Shown here: positions 23,167 through 31,018 of the stretch, piece by piece
Position numbering within the stretch: the first letter of the stretch is position 1
Layout: each line of letters starts with the position of its first letter
Assembly (NCBI RefSeq): GCF_011297335.1
Contig: NZ_JAAOTJ010000001.1
Location: 1,577,279 to 1,641,278, forward strand
Origin: Catellatospora methionotrophica
GTDB taxonomy: Bacteria; Actinomycetota; Actinomycetes; Mycobacteriales; Micromonosporaceae
Length of the DNA: 64,000 bases
Reading direction: 5' to 3'
Made by a program: the position numbers and the translations under genes
The notes under the pieces: generated by a model
Database searches by the model: none
Seen by the model: only the letters and a program-made list of their open reading frames with translations
Told to the model about the DNA's origin: nothing

Positions 23167-24056
23167 CAGGCGGTTGCCCTCGTCGGCTTGAGCGGCCGGT
23201 AGTAGGCGGGCTCGGGCTGAGTTGACTGCTGTCGTGGTGCCACGGCGGCCACGTAGGCGTCTTGCCAGCCGTTGTCGGCGAGCCAGTTCGCGGCGAGCTT
23301 GGTGTAGTCGGGGTTGCGGCGCGGCCAGTCTCGGTAGCGGGCAGCTCCGGCGATGATCGCGTCGGGTTCGGCGCGCTTGATCGCCTTGGCCCATGCCTGA
23401 CGCGCTTTGGCCTCGCCGTCGCTGAGCGGGTAGACGGCCCAGAATTCGTCGAAGCGGACGATGGGCGGTCGCGTTGATCCGGTTGATGGGGCAACGGTTC
23501 GAGGTTGGGCTGTCGGAGCAGGTTTCGCCGAAGGGGCTGCTTTGGCAGCGGCAGCGGCAGCGGCAGCGGCGACGATCGTATTGGTTGTACTGGTAGTACT
23601 GATCGTTCTATTGGGTCCAGCTCCTGGACTACCCCCGTCCAGCTCCTGGACTAGGGGTAGTCCAGGAGCTGGACTAGGGTGGTCCAGCTCCTGGACTACC
23701 TCAGCCTCCGAGTGGTCCCGCTCCTGGACTAGGCCGTCCAGCTCCTGGACTACCGGAGCACCGGCCGGAACCGTCAGCCGATAGCACGTCCGCTCCCCGT
23801 TCGCCCGTGCCGCAGCAACCTCCGGCCGGTCACGGACAACCCACTTCGTCTCCTCCAACGACAGCAGATGCTGCGCCACCGTCGACCGGCCAAGCCCCGT
23901 CTGGCGGGCCAGCTCGGTCAGCGACGGCGTGTGCCGCTCGGGGATCTCCGCCGTTGCGGCTTCGGCCATGTCGGAGAGCGTGAGCATGATCAGACGCGAG
24001 GGCGCGGGCAGGTTCGATGCCCTCACCGCCCGGTTGATCTCCCACTTTGTGGCCAC
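23166..24056 (-). CDS. Winged-helix replication initiator carrying iterons in its gene
   Basis: 296 residues from GTG 24056; a TTG at 24086 is the in-frame alternative. Residues 1-110 form a helix-turn-helix/winged domain (PSLTELARQTGLGRSTVAQH, then WVVRDRPEVAAARANGERTC). A linker of VQELD repeats is encoded by the iterons; a poly-Ala tract follows, and the C-terminus (RFDEFWAVYPLSDGEAKARQ) resembles the DnaB-loading end of phage O-type or DnaD-type initiators. By analogy with lambda O it binds the iterons and recruits the helicase encoded two genes downstream. Confidence 0.8.
   Translation of the reverse strand: MATKWEINRAVRASNLPAPSRLIMLTLSDMAEAATAEIPERHTPSLTELARQTGLGRSTVAQHLLSLEETKWVVRDRPEVAAARANGERTCYRLTVPAGAPVVQELDGLVQERDHSEAEVVQELDHPSPAPGLPLVQELDGGSPGAGPNRTISTTSTTNTIVAAAAAAAAAKAAPSAKPAPTAQPRTVAPSTGSTRPPIVRFDEFWAVYPLSDGEAKARQAWAKAIKRAEPDAIIAGAARYRDWPRRNPDYTKLAANWLADNGWQDAYVAAVAPRQQSTQPEPAYYRPLKPTRATA
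23615..23750. repeat. Iteron array, candidate prophage replication origin
   Basis: Six copies of the hyphenated palindrome GTCCAG-NNN-CTGGAC lie at 23615, 23637, 23660 (inverted centre), 23682, 23715 (one base changed) and 23736. Spacings are 22, 23, 22, 33 and 21 bases, close to two or three helical turns, so all sites face the same side. They lie inside the initiator gene, as in phage lambda. Left of them, 23577-23613 is much more AT-rich than its surroundings and could be the unwinding region. Confidence 0.75.
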
Positions 24057-24101
24057 TGACGCGCCCCACCTATCTACGTAACCCAACGCCCGCAGGCGGT
24101 A

Positions 24102-24195
24102 GGGTGTCTGAACAAATCTTATCAGGGTGTCTGCACAGATGGGACTCTAGGTGTCTGCACAAACCTTCTTGCCTGTACGCTGTGGGTGTCTCGAC
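24102..24195. promoter_or_regulatory. Operator repeats between the initiator and RHH genes
   Basis: The 12-mer GGTGTCTGMACA recurs at 24103, 24126 and 24150, with a weaker GGGTGTCTCGAC copy at 24184. The first three are 23-24 bases apart. TAAGAT on the minus strand (24121-24116) could be a -10 box for the initiator operon and lies between copies one and two. Direct repeats next to a ribbon-helix-helix gene are the standard layout of autoregulation. Confidence 0.6.
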
Positions 24196-24210
24196 GACGG
24201 AGGTGGAGCT

Positions 24211-24405
24211 GTGCCGACACCCGGAACCCAGCGGGTAGCGATCCGCATAGAGGAAGACCTGTGGGAACGGTTCGGCGAAGCTGCTCACCCGAACCGGTCG
24301 ACGGTGCTGCGTGAGTTCATCCGCTGGTACCTGACCGAGCCCGGCACGAAGCGCCCGACGAGGCCCCTGCGCGACTACCACGACGCGCCCGACCTGCCCG
24401 AGTAG
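24211..24405 (+). CDS. Ribbon-helix-helix DNA-binding regulator
   Basis: 64 residues from GTG 24211 preceded by GGAGGTGGAG; an upstream in-frame start at 24151 crosses the operator repeats and is less likely. TQRVAIRIEEDLWERFGEAA followed by RSTVLREFIRWYL has the strand-helix-helix pattern of CopG/Arc repressors. It is transcribed away from the initiator, with four operator-like repeats between them, so it probably represses itself and/or the replication operon. Its 3' end faces the HTH gene, five bases apart. Confidence 0.75.
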   Translation: MPTPGTQRVAIRIEEDLWERFGEAAHPNRSTVLREFIRWYLTEPGTKRPTRPLRDYHDAPDLPE

Positions 24406-24410
24406 CCCGT

Positions 24411-24650
24411 TCACCTGCTGGCCTTCTCGAACGACCGCAGATCCGTCCTGCCGACCCACAGCAGGATCAGGAACAGGTTGTGCGAGTGCGGGACAGTCCC
24501 CCGGCCGAGGCGCATGAACACGTCCTTGGACGCGATCCCCGACTGGCGGGCCACCTCGTTCCAAGAGATTCGCAGGCCACGGCGGCGCTGGTCGGCGGCG
24601 ACGTAGATGGCCTCGGGGTCTAGCTGCGGTTGGCGCGTCATTGTGGTCAC
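24411..24650 (-). CDS. HTH-type DNA-binding protein
   Basis: 79 residues from GTG 24650 (GTGA overlap) or ATG 24641. ISWNEVARQSGIASKDVFMR looks like a helix-turn-helix, followed by a hydrophobic end. Co-transcribed with the XRE-type gene. Together they resemble a small regulatory pair in the replication control region. Confidence 0.55.
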   Translation of the reverse strand: MTTMTRQPQLDPEAIYVAADQRRRGLRISWNEVARQSGIASKDVFMRLGRGTVPHSHNLFLILLWVGRTDLRSFEKASR

Positions 24651-24880
24651 TGCTGCTCCTGCGGGATGAAGGCGAGATCGTGGCCGAGTAGTGCGCCCCA
24701 GCTGGCGAGGAAGTTGACGCCGGGGGCGTTGCGGCCGTCTTCCCATGCAGCGAGCTGGCTGTGCTTGCAGCCGAGGGCGACGGCGACCGAGTTGCGGGTG
24801 TAGCCGAGGCGTTCGCGTTCGGTTTTGAGGAAGTCGACGAGGGGCCGGACGGCTCCCATGTCGTCTGATGTGCGGGTCAC
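24647..24880 (-). CDS. XRE-family HTH regulator
   Basis: 77 residues from GTG 24880 with GGGGGAG upstream. LKTERERLGYTRNSVAVALG, then QLAAWEDGRNAPGVNFLASW is a clear Cro/CI-type helix-turn-helix. It lies just after the hairpin that ends the early operon, so it may have its own promoter. It could be a Cro-like or immunity regulator; targets unknown. Confidence 0.75.
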   Translation of the reverse strand: MTRTSDDMGAVRPLVDFLKTERERLGYTRNSVAVALGCKHSQLAAWEDGRNAPGVNFLASWGALLGHDLAFIPQEQQ

Positions 24881-24920
24881 TGTCTCCCCCTGGTGGTTTG
24901 TGGTGCGGGTTGGTTGGGGT

Positions 24921-24949
24921 GCCCGGCGCGGAGGGTGGCCGCGCCGGGC
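24921..24949 (-). terminator. Hairpin ending the early operon
   Basis: GCCCGGCGCGG (24921-24931) and CCGCGCCGGGC (24939-24949) are a perfect 11-bp inverted repeat with a seven-base loop, about 70 bases after the methyltransferase stop. There is no U tract, which is common for actinobacterial terminators. It separates the long early operon from the HTH pair. Confidence 0.65.
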
Positions 24950-25019
24950 GGATCGGGTCAGGGGTGGGCAATCAGCGCGCACAGAGCGAGCCAGCTCCAA
25001 ACCCGCCAGTGGAAGAGGG

Positions 25020-25688
25020 TCACAACGGCACCCCAGCAGCGAGGTGGGCTAGCAGCTGCTCGCCGATGTGCTGCGTGTAGGCCGGCGGAATAGCCTGCGA
25101 CAGGCCGTGCTGGGACGCCCACGGCATCCCCATCACGTCACGCGACTCGTCGGGATAGCCCTTGTAGCCGCGGGTCATCTCACCTCCGCCGCCGTTGCCG
25201 TACACCCCGATGACCCGGCCTCGATACCTAGCGCACAAGCAGCCACCCGCGCCCATCAGGAACACGTTGGAGACGAACCGCCGGTGCCGCTTGAGCAGCC
25301 GGACCGTACCGTCGCGGGTTTTGGTGGTGAGCCCGAACTCGCTTCCACAGAGGGTGAGGGCACCGGGCATGTCGGCACCCTCGACGTTCTCGACGACCCA
25401 CGGGCCACCCCATGTGGTGAGGCGTTCGATGGTGGCGTGCAACATCCATCCGGTGCCGTGCTTGTCGTTCAGCCCGGTCGACATGCTGGAGTGGTCCTGG
25501 CACGGCGGTGAGGCGTGCACGGCGTCGAAACCGTTGAGCGGCCACGTCATGGCGTTGCCGCGGTGGAACTCGTAGGGGTAACGCTTCTGGTGTTCGATGT
25601 CGATACCGACGACGTCGAAGCCAGCACGGTGATAGCCGACCGCGGCCCCGCCCTCGCAGCAGAAAAGATCAAGTAGCCGTGGCTTCAT
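25020..25688 (-). CDS. C5-cytosine DNA methyltransferase
   Basis: 222 residues. LLDLFCCEGGAAVGYHRAGF is the S-adenosylmethionine-binding motif, ASPPCQDHS near residue 60 carries the catalytic Cys63, and VVENVEG is the third hallmark. It is shorter than bacterial C5 enzymes (about 330), as in many phage versions, with a reduced target-recognition region (GLTTKTRDGTVRLLKRHRRF). It may protect phage DNA from host restriction. No cognate nuclease is adjacent. Confidence 0.88.
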   Translation of the reverse strand: MKPRLLDLFCCEGGAAVGYHRAGFDVVGIDIEHQKRYPYEFHRGNAMTWPLNGFDAVHASPPCQDHSSMSTGLNDKHGTGWMLHATIERLTTWGGPWVVENVEGADMPGALTLCGSEFGLTTKTRDGTVRLLKRHRRFVSNVFLMGAGGCLCARYRGRVIGVYGNGGGGEMTRGYKGYPDESRDVMGMPWASQHGLSQAIPPAYTQHIGEQLLAHLAAGVPL

Positions 25689-26614
25689 GCTGTCAACTCC
25701 TGCCCGTTAACCCGCCCCGCGCCGCCCTCGATCTCGCGGCGTACAGCCGTCACCCACACCTGTGACCGGCCGAGCCGCCGCGCGATCTCCGCGAACGGGG
25801 TCTCGTCGACGAGCAGCCGCCGGACGATCTCGACCTCCTCGACCCGCGTCAGGGTGTGGTCGTGGCCGGCGGCCCAGTGCTGGATCTGCAGTTCGTCCGC
25901 TGCCGGGTCGGAGCCGTCGACTGCGGGCATGAGGCACGGCACAGCGGCCGGGTCGTCGATGTCGTCCCACGCCAACGGCGGAAACCAGCCGTTGCGATGC
26001 GCCGTAGCCAGCGCGCTCGTACGGCCCCGTCCCACGGGCGCTGGCGTCATCGACAGGCGGTCGTACATCTCCTCGACGGCCACCGCGGTCTGTGCCCGGA
26101 CGACAGTGCGACGCATCATCGCCCAGAGGTTCCGCACATCCCAGCCGATCTCCGTCGCCTGTTGGGCGAGGGACCAGCCGATAGCGCTTAGCGCCTCGAT
26201 CCGTCGGCGGACACCCAGCGCATCCACGTCCCTCGTCGGAGCCTTGCTGGACTCGGCGACCGGGATCGCCAGGATGCGTTCCGCGGTTCCGGGCCGAACC
26301 TGTCTGGTGAGCCTGCCCCGCTGGCCGTACAGCAGTCTGGTGATGCACGCGCCGTCGACCTGTGCCAGTTCCGCCACGCGGCGACGCCCTACCCCCGCAG
26401 CCATGAGGCGGCGAACGTGCTGGCGGACGGGCTCAGCGTCGACGAACGGCTGCCAGCAGCCTTTCCGCTTCAGCCGGACGACCCGGATGCGGTATTGGGC
26501 GAGGCTGAAGCTGCACTTGTAGCAGCGGCAGGGGTTGCGGCTGTTCTTGTACCGGGCAGCGTTGTGGACCTGGCCGGTTTCGGCGCGAGGACTGCGGCTA
26601 GCCGTGGTGCGCAT
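25685..26614 (-). CDS. Multi-HTH DNA-binding protein of actinophages
   Basis: 309 residues. The start has a basic block with CRCYKC. Three helix-turn-helix-like sections follow: VRRLMAAGVGRRRVAELAQV, RIEALSAIGWSLAQQATEIG and VRRLLVDETPFAEIARRLG. NGWFPPLAWDDIDDPAAVPC is a stretch I associate with a common actinophage HTH protein of unknown target. It is coupled (ATGA) to the methyltransferase. It may regulate late genes. Confidence 0.7.
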   Translation of the reverse strand: MRTTASRSPRAETGQVHNAARYKNSRNPCRCYKCSFSLAQYRIRVVRLKRKGCWQPFVDAEPVRQHVRRLMAAGVGRRRVAELAQVDGACITRLLYGQRGRLTRQVRPGTAERILAIPVAESSKAPTRDVDALGVRRRIEALSAIGWSLAQQATEIGWDVRNLWAMMRRTVVRAQTAVAVEEMYDRLSMTPAPVGRGRTSALATAHRNGWFPPLAWDDIDDPAAVPCLMPAVDGSDPAADELQIQHWAAGHDHTLTRVEEVEIVRRLLVDETPFAEIARRLGRSQVWVTAVRREIEGGAGRVNGQELTA

Positions 26615-26957
26615 CGCCGCTCACCTCCGCCCGCGGCTTGGCAATCCGGGCGAGGGCTGTGGCGATGGTGTCGTCGAGCCACTGCGTGGGCCGCCACAGG
26701 TACACCTCGGCCCCGCCCGCCTCCAGCGTCCCGAGCCAGGTCATCTGTTCGGGGGTGGGTTGGAGGACGTCGTTTTTCAGCTCGGCGAAGATCACGCCGC
26801 CGGGTCCTGCGATGCACAGGTCAGGGAACCCTATGCCCGCAGACCGGCGTGAGTCGTAGACGTGGAACGCCAGGAGCCGGTGGTGCCGGGCGAGTTCGAG
26901 GATGGACGACTGGAGCATGGCCTCGGTCATGCCGGAGTTGCGCTGTCGGGGCGTCAT
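26598..26957 (-). CDS. VRR-NUC domain nuclease
   Basis: 119 residues from ATG 26957. SILELARHHRLLAFHVYDSR, then GFPDLCIAGPGGVIFAELKN gives the PD-(D/E)XK core of VRR-NUC enzymes, with the acidic and lysine residues in place. These nucleases act on branched DNA or on ends during recombination. It sits in the early operon and overlaps the next gene by 17 bases. Confidence 0.85.
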   Translation of the reverse strand: MTPRQRNSGMTEAMLQSSILELARHHRLLAFHVYDSRRSAGIGFPDLCIAGPGGVIFAELKNDVLQPTPEQMTWLGTLEAGGAEVYLWRPTQWLDDTIATALARIAKPRAEVSGDAHHG

Positions 26958-27136
26958 GCCGTCACCTCGCGCGCCTCGACCGGTGTCCACGACCTGTCGG
27001 TGCGGGTCATGACGCGCATGCACGGAGACGCGTACGGCAGGTACCGCTCGGCCTCGGCGCGGGTGGCGTACGTCGCGGCGGGCCCGTAGCTGCGGTGCTC
27101 GGGGTTGCCGCAGTGGATTGCGTACTGGTCGTTCAT
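26954..27136 (-). CDS. Small phage protein, unknown
   Basis: 60 residues from ATG 27136, coupled at both ends by ATGA. Contains IHCGNPEHRSYGP and PYASPCMRVMTRT; Cys and His could bind metal. No family known. Confidence 0.55.
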   Translation of the reverse strand: MNDQYAIHCGNPEHRSYGPAATYATRAEAERYLPYASPCMRVMTRTDRSWTPVEAREVTA

Positions 27137-27312
27137 GACGCGTCCCCGAGGTGGCGGCGGATGACTAGGCCGAGTTCTGCGGGAACATGGGGCAGTGCCT
27201 GGGTGAGGAGGTCGCACGCGGCGTGGTGCTGCTCGCGGGCTTTGGTGGCTGTGCGCATGGCGTCGACGACGAGCGGGGCGAAGTCCGCGCCGAGGGTCTG
27301 CAGACGGTTCAT
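27133..27312 (-). CDS. Small helical phage protein, unknown
   Basis: 59 residues from ATG 27312, ATGA overlaps at both ends. It is nearly all helix (FAPLVVDAMRTATKAREQHH, DLLTQALPHVPAELG). Not recognised. Confidence 0.55.
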   Translation of the reverse strand: MNRLQTLGADFAPLVVDAMRTATKAREQHHAACDLLTQALPHVPAELGLVIRRHLGDAS

Positions 27313-27923
27313 GCCGCCACCACCGGCAGCGACTTCGGGCACAGGCGGCACGGCTTGAGGCTGGCGACGACCAGCTTCTTGCCCGACGTACGCCACTGGT
27401 CGAGCTGCCACTGCGCGTACTCCTCATCGCGCCCGGACTGGCCGCACAGGGTCCGACCGGTCCGGCCCTTCACCGATCGCCGGCCGAAACGGGCCGCCTC
27501 GGTGAGGTCGCGGGAGATGTGACGCCTGGTCCGGCTCTCCGTCGTGCACCACTCATAGCCCTCGGGCAACGCGGCAGGCACGTCGGGCTGGACGGGCGCG
27601 GTGCTCATGGACTCGCGGCCAGCGGTGAATGCGGAGGAGAAGCGCGGCGGCAGAATGCCGACAACCACCAGCACGTCCAGTGCACGCCGAACGGTGACCG
27701 ACTCGACGAAGGTGCGGTGCCGGGCGGGCTCCTCCCACTCGTACACCCGAAGGTCGTGACCCGCCCCGAACTCTCGCGCAACAAGGGTCACGTTCGGGCT
27801 GTCGGAGTCGTCGCCCTGGCTCCACTCCCGTGACTCCTGGTCGGTGACCACAGTGCGCCAGCCGCGGGCGCGGGCCCAGGTGAACGCCTCACGGAGCAGG
27901 GCGCGTTCGTCAGCGGTCAGCAT
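27309..27923 (-). CDS. Phage protein with C-terminal zinc-like cysteines, unknown
   Basis: 204 residues from ATG 27923, overlapping the previous gene by 14 bases. The N-terminal 100 residues look like an alpha/beta globular domain (ALLREAFTWARARGWRTVV). The C-terminal 70 residues contain WCTTESRTRRH, RTLCGQ and PCRLCPKSL, which may bind zinc. Not recognised. Confidence 0.55.
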   Translation of the reverse strand: MLTADERALLREAFTWARARGWRTVVTDQESREWSQGDDSDSPNVTLVAREFGAGHDLRVYEWEEPARHRTFVESVTVRRALDVLVVVGILPPRFSSAFTAGRESMSTAPVQPDVPAALPEGYEWCTTESRTRRHISRDLTEAARFGRRSVKGRTGRTLCGQSGRDEEYAQWQLDQWRTSGKKLVVASLKPCRLCPKSLPVVAA

Positions 27924-28095
27924 CGGGCACCTCCACGGCTGCCAGGTCGACGAGTTCGAAGCAGGTTGCGGAGGTCTCGTTGAGGTACGCCGTCAACGGC
28001 GTCTGCTCGGCGCAGGTCATGAACACCCGCCCGTGCCAGAGGTGGGTGGGCTCCCCACAACGGAGAGCCCACCGGTCGGCCAGCAGCGCGGTCAC
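27910..28095 (-). CDS. Small phage protein, unknown
   Basis: 61 residues from GTG 28095 (GTGA overlap with recT stop). LLADRWALRCGEPTHLWHGR includes Cys and His residues. Downstream of recT in the early operon. No function recognised. Confidence 0.5.
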   Translation of the reverse strand: MTALLADRWALRCGEPTHLWHGRVFMTCAEQTPLTAYLNETSATCFELVDLAAVEVPDADR

Positions 28096-29171
28096 GACGC
28101 GCCGCCGGGCTGGGCCGTCTCCGGCCACGCGAACTCGTCGAACGACGACTGCTCCGCCGCGATCGGCTCCTCCGGCACGGTCAGGCTGTCGATGACCCGG
28201 TTCGCCTCCGCAACCGTCAGGTGCTTCATCGAGTCCAGGTCACGGCCGATTTGCTGCACGATGTACGCGCGCCGCTCGTCGCCGGTCTTGTGCCCGGCCT
28301 CGGTCAGCTTCTTCTGCATCAGCCGCATCTGCGGGTCGCTGATCAGCGGCGGACCAGCCGGGGCCGGAGACACCGGGACCGCGCTCACCGGCACGGCGTC
28401 GTCCACGTCGTCGGTGTTGTCGACGAGCGGCGTGTCCGCGGTCGGCGGCTCGATGACCGGCTCCGCGACGGGCGGCGGCGGCTCGACGGGCTTGCGCTGC
28501 GCCCTGCGCTTTGGTGCGGCAGTTTCCGGCTCAGCAACTGCGGCTACTGGGGTCTCGGTGCTGTCGATGCCGTCCGCCAACTCCTCCGCCGAGTACGGCA
28601 TACCGAGCAGCGCGTCGCCGCCGATCCACCGGCACACCTCCGACGTGGCGCGGGCGACGAGCATCGCGGTCGGCTGCTTGATCCAATTCTGCTTCCCGAC
28701 CAGGCCCATCTGCTTCGCCCGGTCGATCGTCCACGCCGACTTCTGGACCTTGTCGGAGCCCATCCGCTGCCCGCACACGATCGCGCGGGTGGACGTGGAC
28801 TCCTCGACCCAGATCTCGTGGCCCTGCGCCTGCACGACCCCGCGGAGGGCCTGGGCGCGCATGCCAGGGGTGCCCTCGATGATGTCGATGGACCGGAGGG
28901 CGGCCATCGGCTCCAGGCCGACTTCCTGGCCGGCGAGGATCGCGGCGGTGATCTGGGAGACGGTGATCTGCTGGGCGATGTCGGGGTCGGCATTGCGGCC
29001 CCGGAGGGACTGCGGGACGAACGCGGTGTTGGCGAGGCTCCGGGCGACCTGGTTGGCCTGCCGGGCGTCGTTGGCCCACTGGGTGAGCCGGGACGGCAGG
29101 GTCGGCATCAGCGGCTGTGCGTCGCGGACGTCGAGTTCGTTGTTCTCTTCACGGATCGCGATGGCGGTCAT
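28092..29171 (-). CDS. recT: RecT-family single-strand annealing protein
   Basis: 359 residues. ANTAFVPQSLRGRNADPDIA, AAILAGQEVGLEPMAALRSI, and MLVARATSEVCRWIGGDALL are RecT/Erf-type annealase landmarks; the C-terminal 150 residues are Pro-rich with an acidic end that may bind partners. It anneals single strands made by the exonuclease encoded two genes upstream. The start shares a base with the previous stop (TAATG). Confidence 0.88.
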   Translation of the reverse strand: MTAIAIREENNELDVRDAQPLMPTLPSRLTQWANDARQANQVARSLANTAFVPQSLRGRNADPDIAQQITVSQITAAILAGQEVGLEPMAALRSIDIIEGTPGMRAQALRGVVQAQGHEIWVEESTSTRAIVCGQRMGSDKVQKSAWTIDRAKQMGLVGKQNWIKQPTAMLVARATSEVCRWIGGDALLGMPYSAEELADGIDSTETPVAAVAEPETAAPKRRAQRKPVEPPPPVAEPVIEPPTADTPLVDNTDDVDDAVPVSAVPVSPAPAGPPLISDPQMRLMQKKLTEAGHKTGDERRAYIVQQIGRDLDSMKHLTVAEANRVIDSLTVPEEPIAAEQSSFDEFAWPETAQPGGAS

Positions 29172-29605
29172 TAGAACGGGGGCTCCTCGTCAATCGGGGC
29201 GGGCTTGGCGGCCTGGGCGTCACGGGCGTTGCGGAGGTCGATACAGCGGGGCAGGCAGCCGTCGCCGTGGATGTCGCGGCATCCGTCAGGGCACGGCTTG
29301 GTGGCCATGGCGTCGGGCTGGGCGATGCGCGCCCACTCGGTGATCTCGCGGCTGTCGCCCACGTAGTGGTGCGTGGAGTTCAGGGCCGTAGCGGCGGCCA
29401 GCGCGAGGGTTGCGTGGATCTGGGCGGCGGCGAGGTAGACCGACGCATCGCCGCGAGCCTCCGTGTGGACGTAGGCGCGGGTTGCCAGCTCCTTTGCGGA
29501 GGGGTCGCCGTCACTGTCGTCGTAGCCGCCCTCGGGGTCGGTGAACGAGTCCATCGCGAGCGCGGTCAGGCGCTCGGCCTCCAAGTAGTGCTCTGCGCCG
29601 TTCAT
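29171..29605 (-). CDS. Unknown protein between exonuclease and recT
   Basis: 144 residues. The first 100 residues are helical and acidic (HYLEAERLTALAMDSFTDPE; LAAAQIHATLALAAATALNS), and the C-terminal has CPDGCRDIHGDGCLPRC, a strong zinc motif. Such a gene in this slot recurs in my memory of actinophage recombination cassettes, but its function is not known to me. Confidence 0.6.
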   Translation of the reverse strand: MNGAEHYLEAERLTALAMDSFTDPEGGYDDSDGDPSAKELATRAYVHTEARGDASVYLAAAQIHATLALAAATALNSTHHYVGDSREITEWARIAQPDAMATKPCPDGCRDIHGDGCLPRCIDLRNARDAQAAKPAPIDEEPPF

Positions 29606-30444
29606 GAGGTGACGGCCTTTCCGATCAGAAGCTCGCGGCCGTCCTTGGCGCGGCGAGCAACAGTGGCGATGTGCTGGAACGTCTTGAACGTCTCCGGCCC
29701 GGCGTCGACGAAGTGCACGTCGTAGCCGTCAGCGCGGACGTGGACCGCGGCGGCGTGCTGGATGCCGAGCGATGCCATGGGGATCTCGGTGTCGCCGTCC
29801 ATGTAGAAGTCGGCGTGCCAGTAGGCGGCGAGCTGGTAGGCGACCTCGGGCCACAGCCCGGACCGGGACGTCTTCGGGTCGAAGATGACCCGCAGCGGCG
29901 TACCTGCCGGGATGGTCTCGGCGAGCCAGGGGCAGTGCTCCGGGGTGATCGCCCACGGGGTGATCACGTCGGCGACAAGGTCGGTGGTGCCGCCGTACCG
30001 GAACGACCGCGACCCCACCCACCGCTCCACCAGAACGGGGCGGACCTGCCACTCGTCGAGGAACTTGATGTACGCCTCGACGTGCCCGGCGAGGTGCTCC
30101 TCGTACTCGACCTCTTCGCCCTTCACCAGGTGCTCGGCGTAGTCGTGGACGTCGGTGCCGCGTTTGCCGGCGGTGTTCCGGACCTGCTCGGGGATCACCT
30201 TGAGCGTGCGGACCAGTTCGTCGCGGCTCATGGCCCGCCACTCGTCGACCTTGTCGAGGTTGTCCGCGACGAACTCGGCGACCTTACGGGCGGCCCAGTT
30301 CACGAGGGCGGGCTTCGGCAGTCCGGCACCGATGAGGGTGGTTACGCCGTCGACCTTGATGCCGTCGATGGTGTAGCGGTGCCCAGTACCGCATTTGATC
30401 TTCTTGACGCCCTGGGCAGGCTCGGCAGGCTTCTTGGCGGCCAT
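29602..30444 (-). CDS. PD-(D/E)XK exonuclease of the Cas4/RecB type
   Basis: 280 residues. GTDVHDYAEHLVKGEEVEYE gives the first histidine/acidic motif; GGTTDLVADV and VIFDPKTSRSGLWPEVAYQL supply the catalytic Asp, Asp/Lys and Gln of Cas4/RecB-like nucleases. Paired with RecT, it likely resects double-stranded ends like RecE. It lies in the middle of the early operon. Confidence 0.85.
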   Translation of the reverse strand: MAAKKPAEPAQGVKKIKCGTGHRYTIDGIKVDGVTTLIGAGLPKPALVNWAARKVAEFVADNLDKVDEWRAMSRDELVRTLKVIPEQVRNTAGKRGTDVHDYAEHLVKGEEVEYEEHLAGHVEAYIKFLDEWQVRPVLVERWVGSRSFRYGGTTDLVADVITPWAITPEHCPWLAETIPAGTPLRVIFDPKTSRSGLWPEVAYQLAAYWHADFYMDGDTEIPMASLGIQHAAAVHVRADGYDVHFVDAGPETFKTFQHIATVARRAKDGRELLIGKAVTS

Positions 30445-30635
30445 CAGAGATCAGCCGCCCTGCTGAACTTGAACTCCAGGTGCCGCATGTCGATCTCAGC
30501 GGGCGGGAGGGTGGTGTCGATGTCGCCGCTGCCCTCGGCGCGGCAGGTGCAGGTCCACAGTTTCGGCCAGCGGCTGTCGCGGAGGATCGTGTGGCCGGGG
30601 GCGAGACGCTGCGGGGCGATGGCGGTGGCGGTCAT
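30444..30635 (-). CDS. Small phage protein, unknown
   Basis: 63 residues from ATG 30635. Contains LWTCTCRAEGSGD and a C-terminal amphipathic stretch. Its stop and the exonuclease start share one base. Not recognised. Confidence 0.5.
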   Translation of the reverse strand: MTATAIAPQRLAPGHTILRDSRWPKLWTCTCRAEGSGDIDTTLPPAEIDMRHLEFKFSRAADL

Positions 30636-31018
30636 GACCGCGGCTCCCCCGTGATGGCTTCGGCGGTCAGCCGCTCGATGCGGTTCTCCAGGAACGTGTT
30701 CGCCTGGCGGGCAGTGTCGAGGTCGCGGCTGAGCTGGAGGAGCTTGTTGACCTTTCCTTGCACTTCGCGCTTCCATGCGTCGGCGCGCTTGGCCTCCTCG
30801 CGGCGCAGTTCCTGCTCCCGCGCCAGCTCCTCCTTTACGTGCCGGAGAGCGGCTTCGGCCATAACGGCGCGGTGACGCCAGCGGACGTGTAGGTTCCACG
30901 CCCCGGTTGCGGCCCAGCGGCGGATGAACCACAGTCGCCCACGGGTCTCGGAGGGGTCTTTTTCGGCGACGACGACGAGCCGTCCAGCGGCGGTCGTGTC
31001 GATGTTGAGGGTGTTCAC
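30632..31018 (-). CDS. Coiled-coil phage protein, unknown
   Basis: 128 residues from GTG 31018 (GTGA overlap). After a basic stretch (RGRLWFIRRWAATGAWNLHV) a long coiled coil fills the second half (EELAREQELRREEAKRADAW). Possibly a structural or DNA-associated accessory. Not recognised. Confidence 0.6.
   Translation of the reverse strand: MNTLNIDTTAAGRLVVVAEKDPSETRGRLWFIRRWAATGAWNLHVRWRHRAVMAEAALRHVKEELAREQELRREEAKRADAWKREVQGKVNKLLQLSRDLDTARQANTFLENRIERLTAEAITGEPRS

Noticed and set aside
23548..23573. GCAGCG microsatellite as a slippage switch
   Set aside because: It encodes a poly-Ala linker in frame and is short; no evidence for phase variation.
23615..23750. CRISPR array
   Set aside because: Repeats are 15 bases with 6-18 base gaps and lie inside a reading frame; no cas genes are near.
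25020..25688. Restriction-modification system around the cytosine methyltransferase
   Set aside because: The neighbouring nuclease (26598) is a VRR-NUC recombination type and is not a restriction enzyme partner by sequence.
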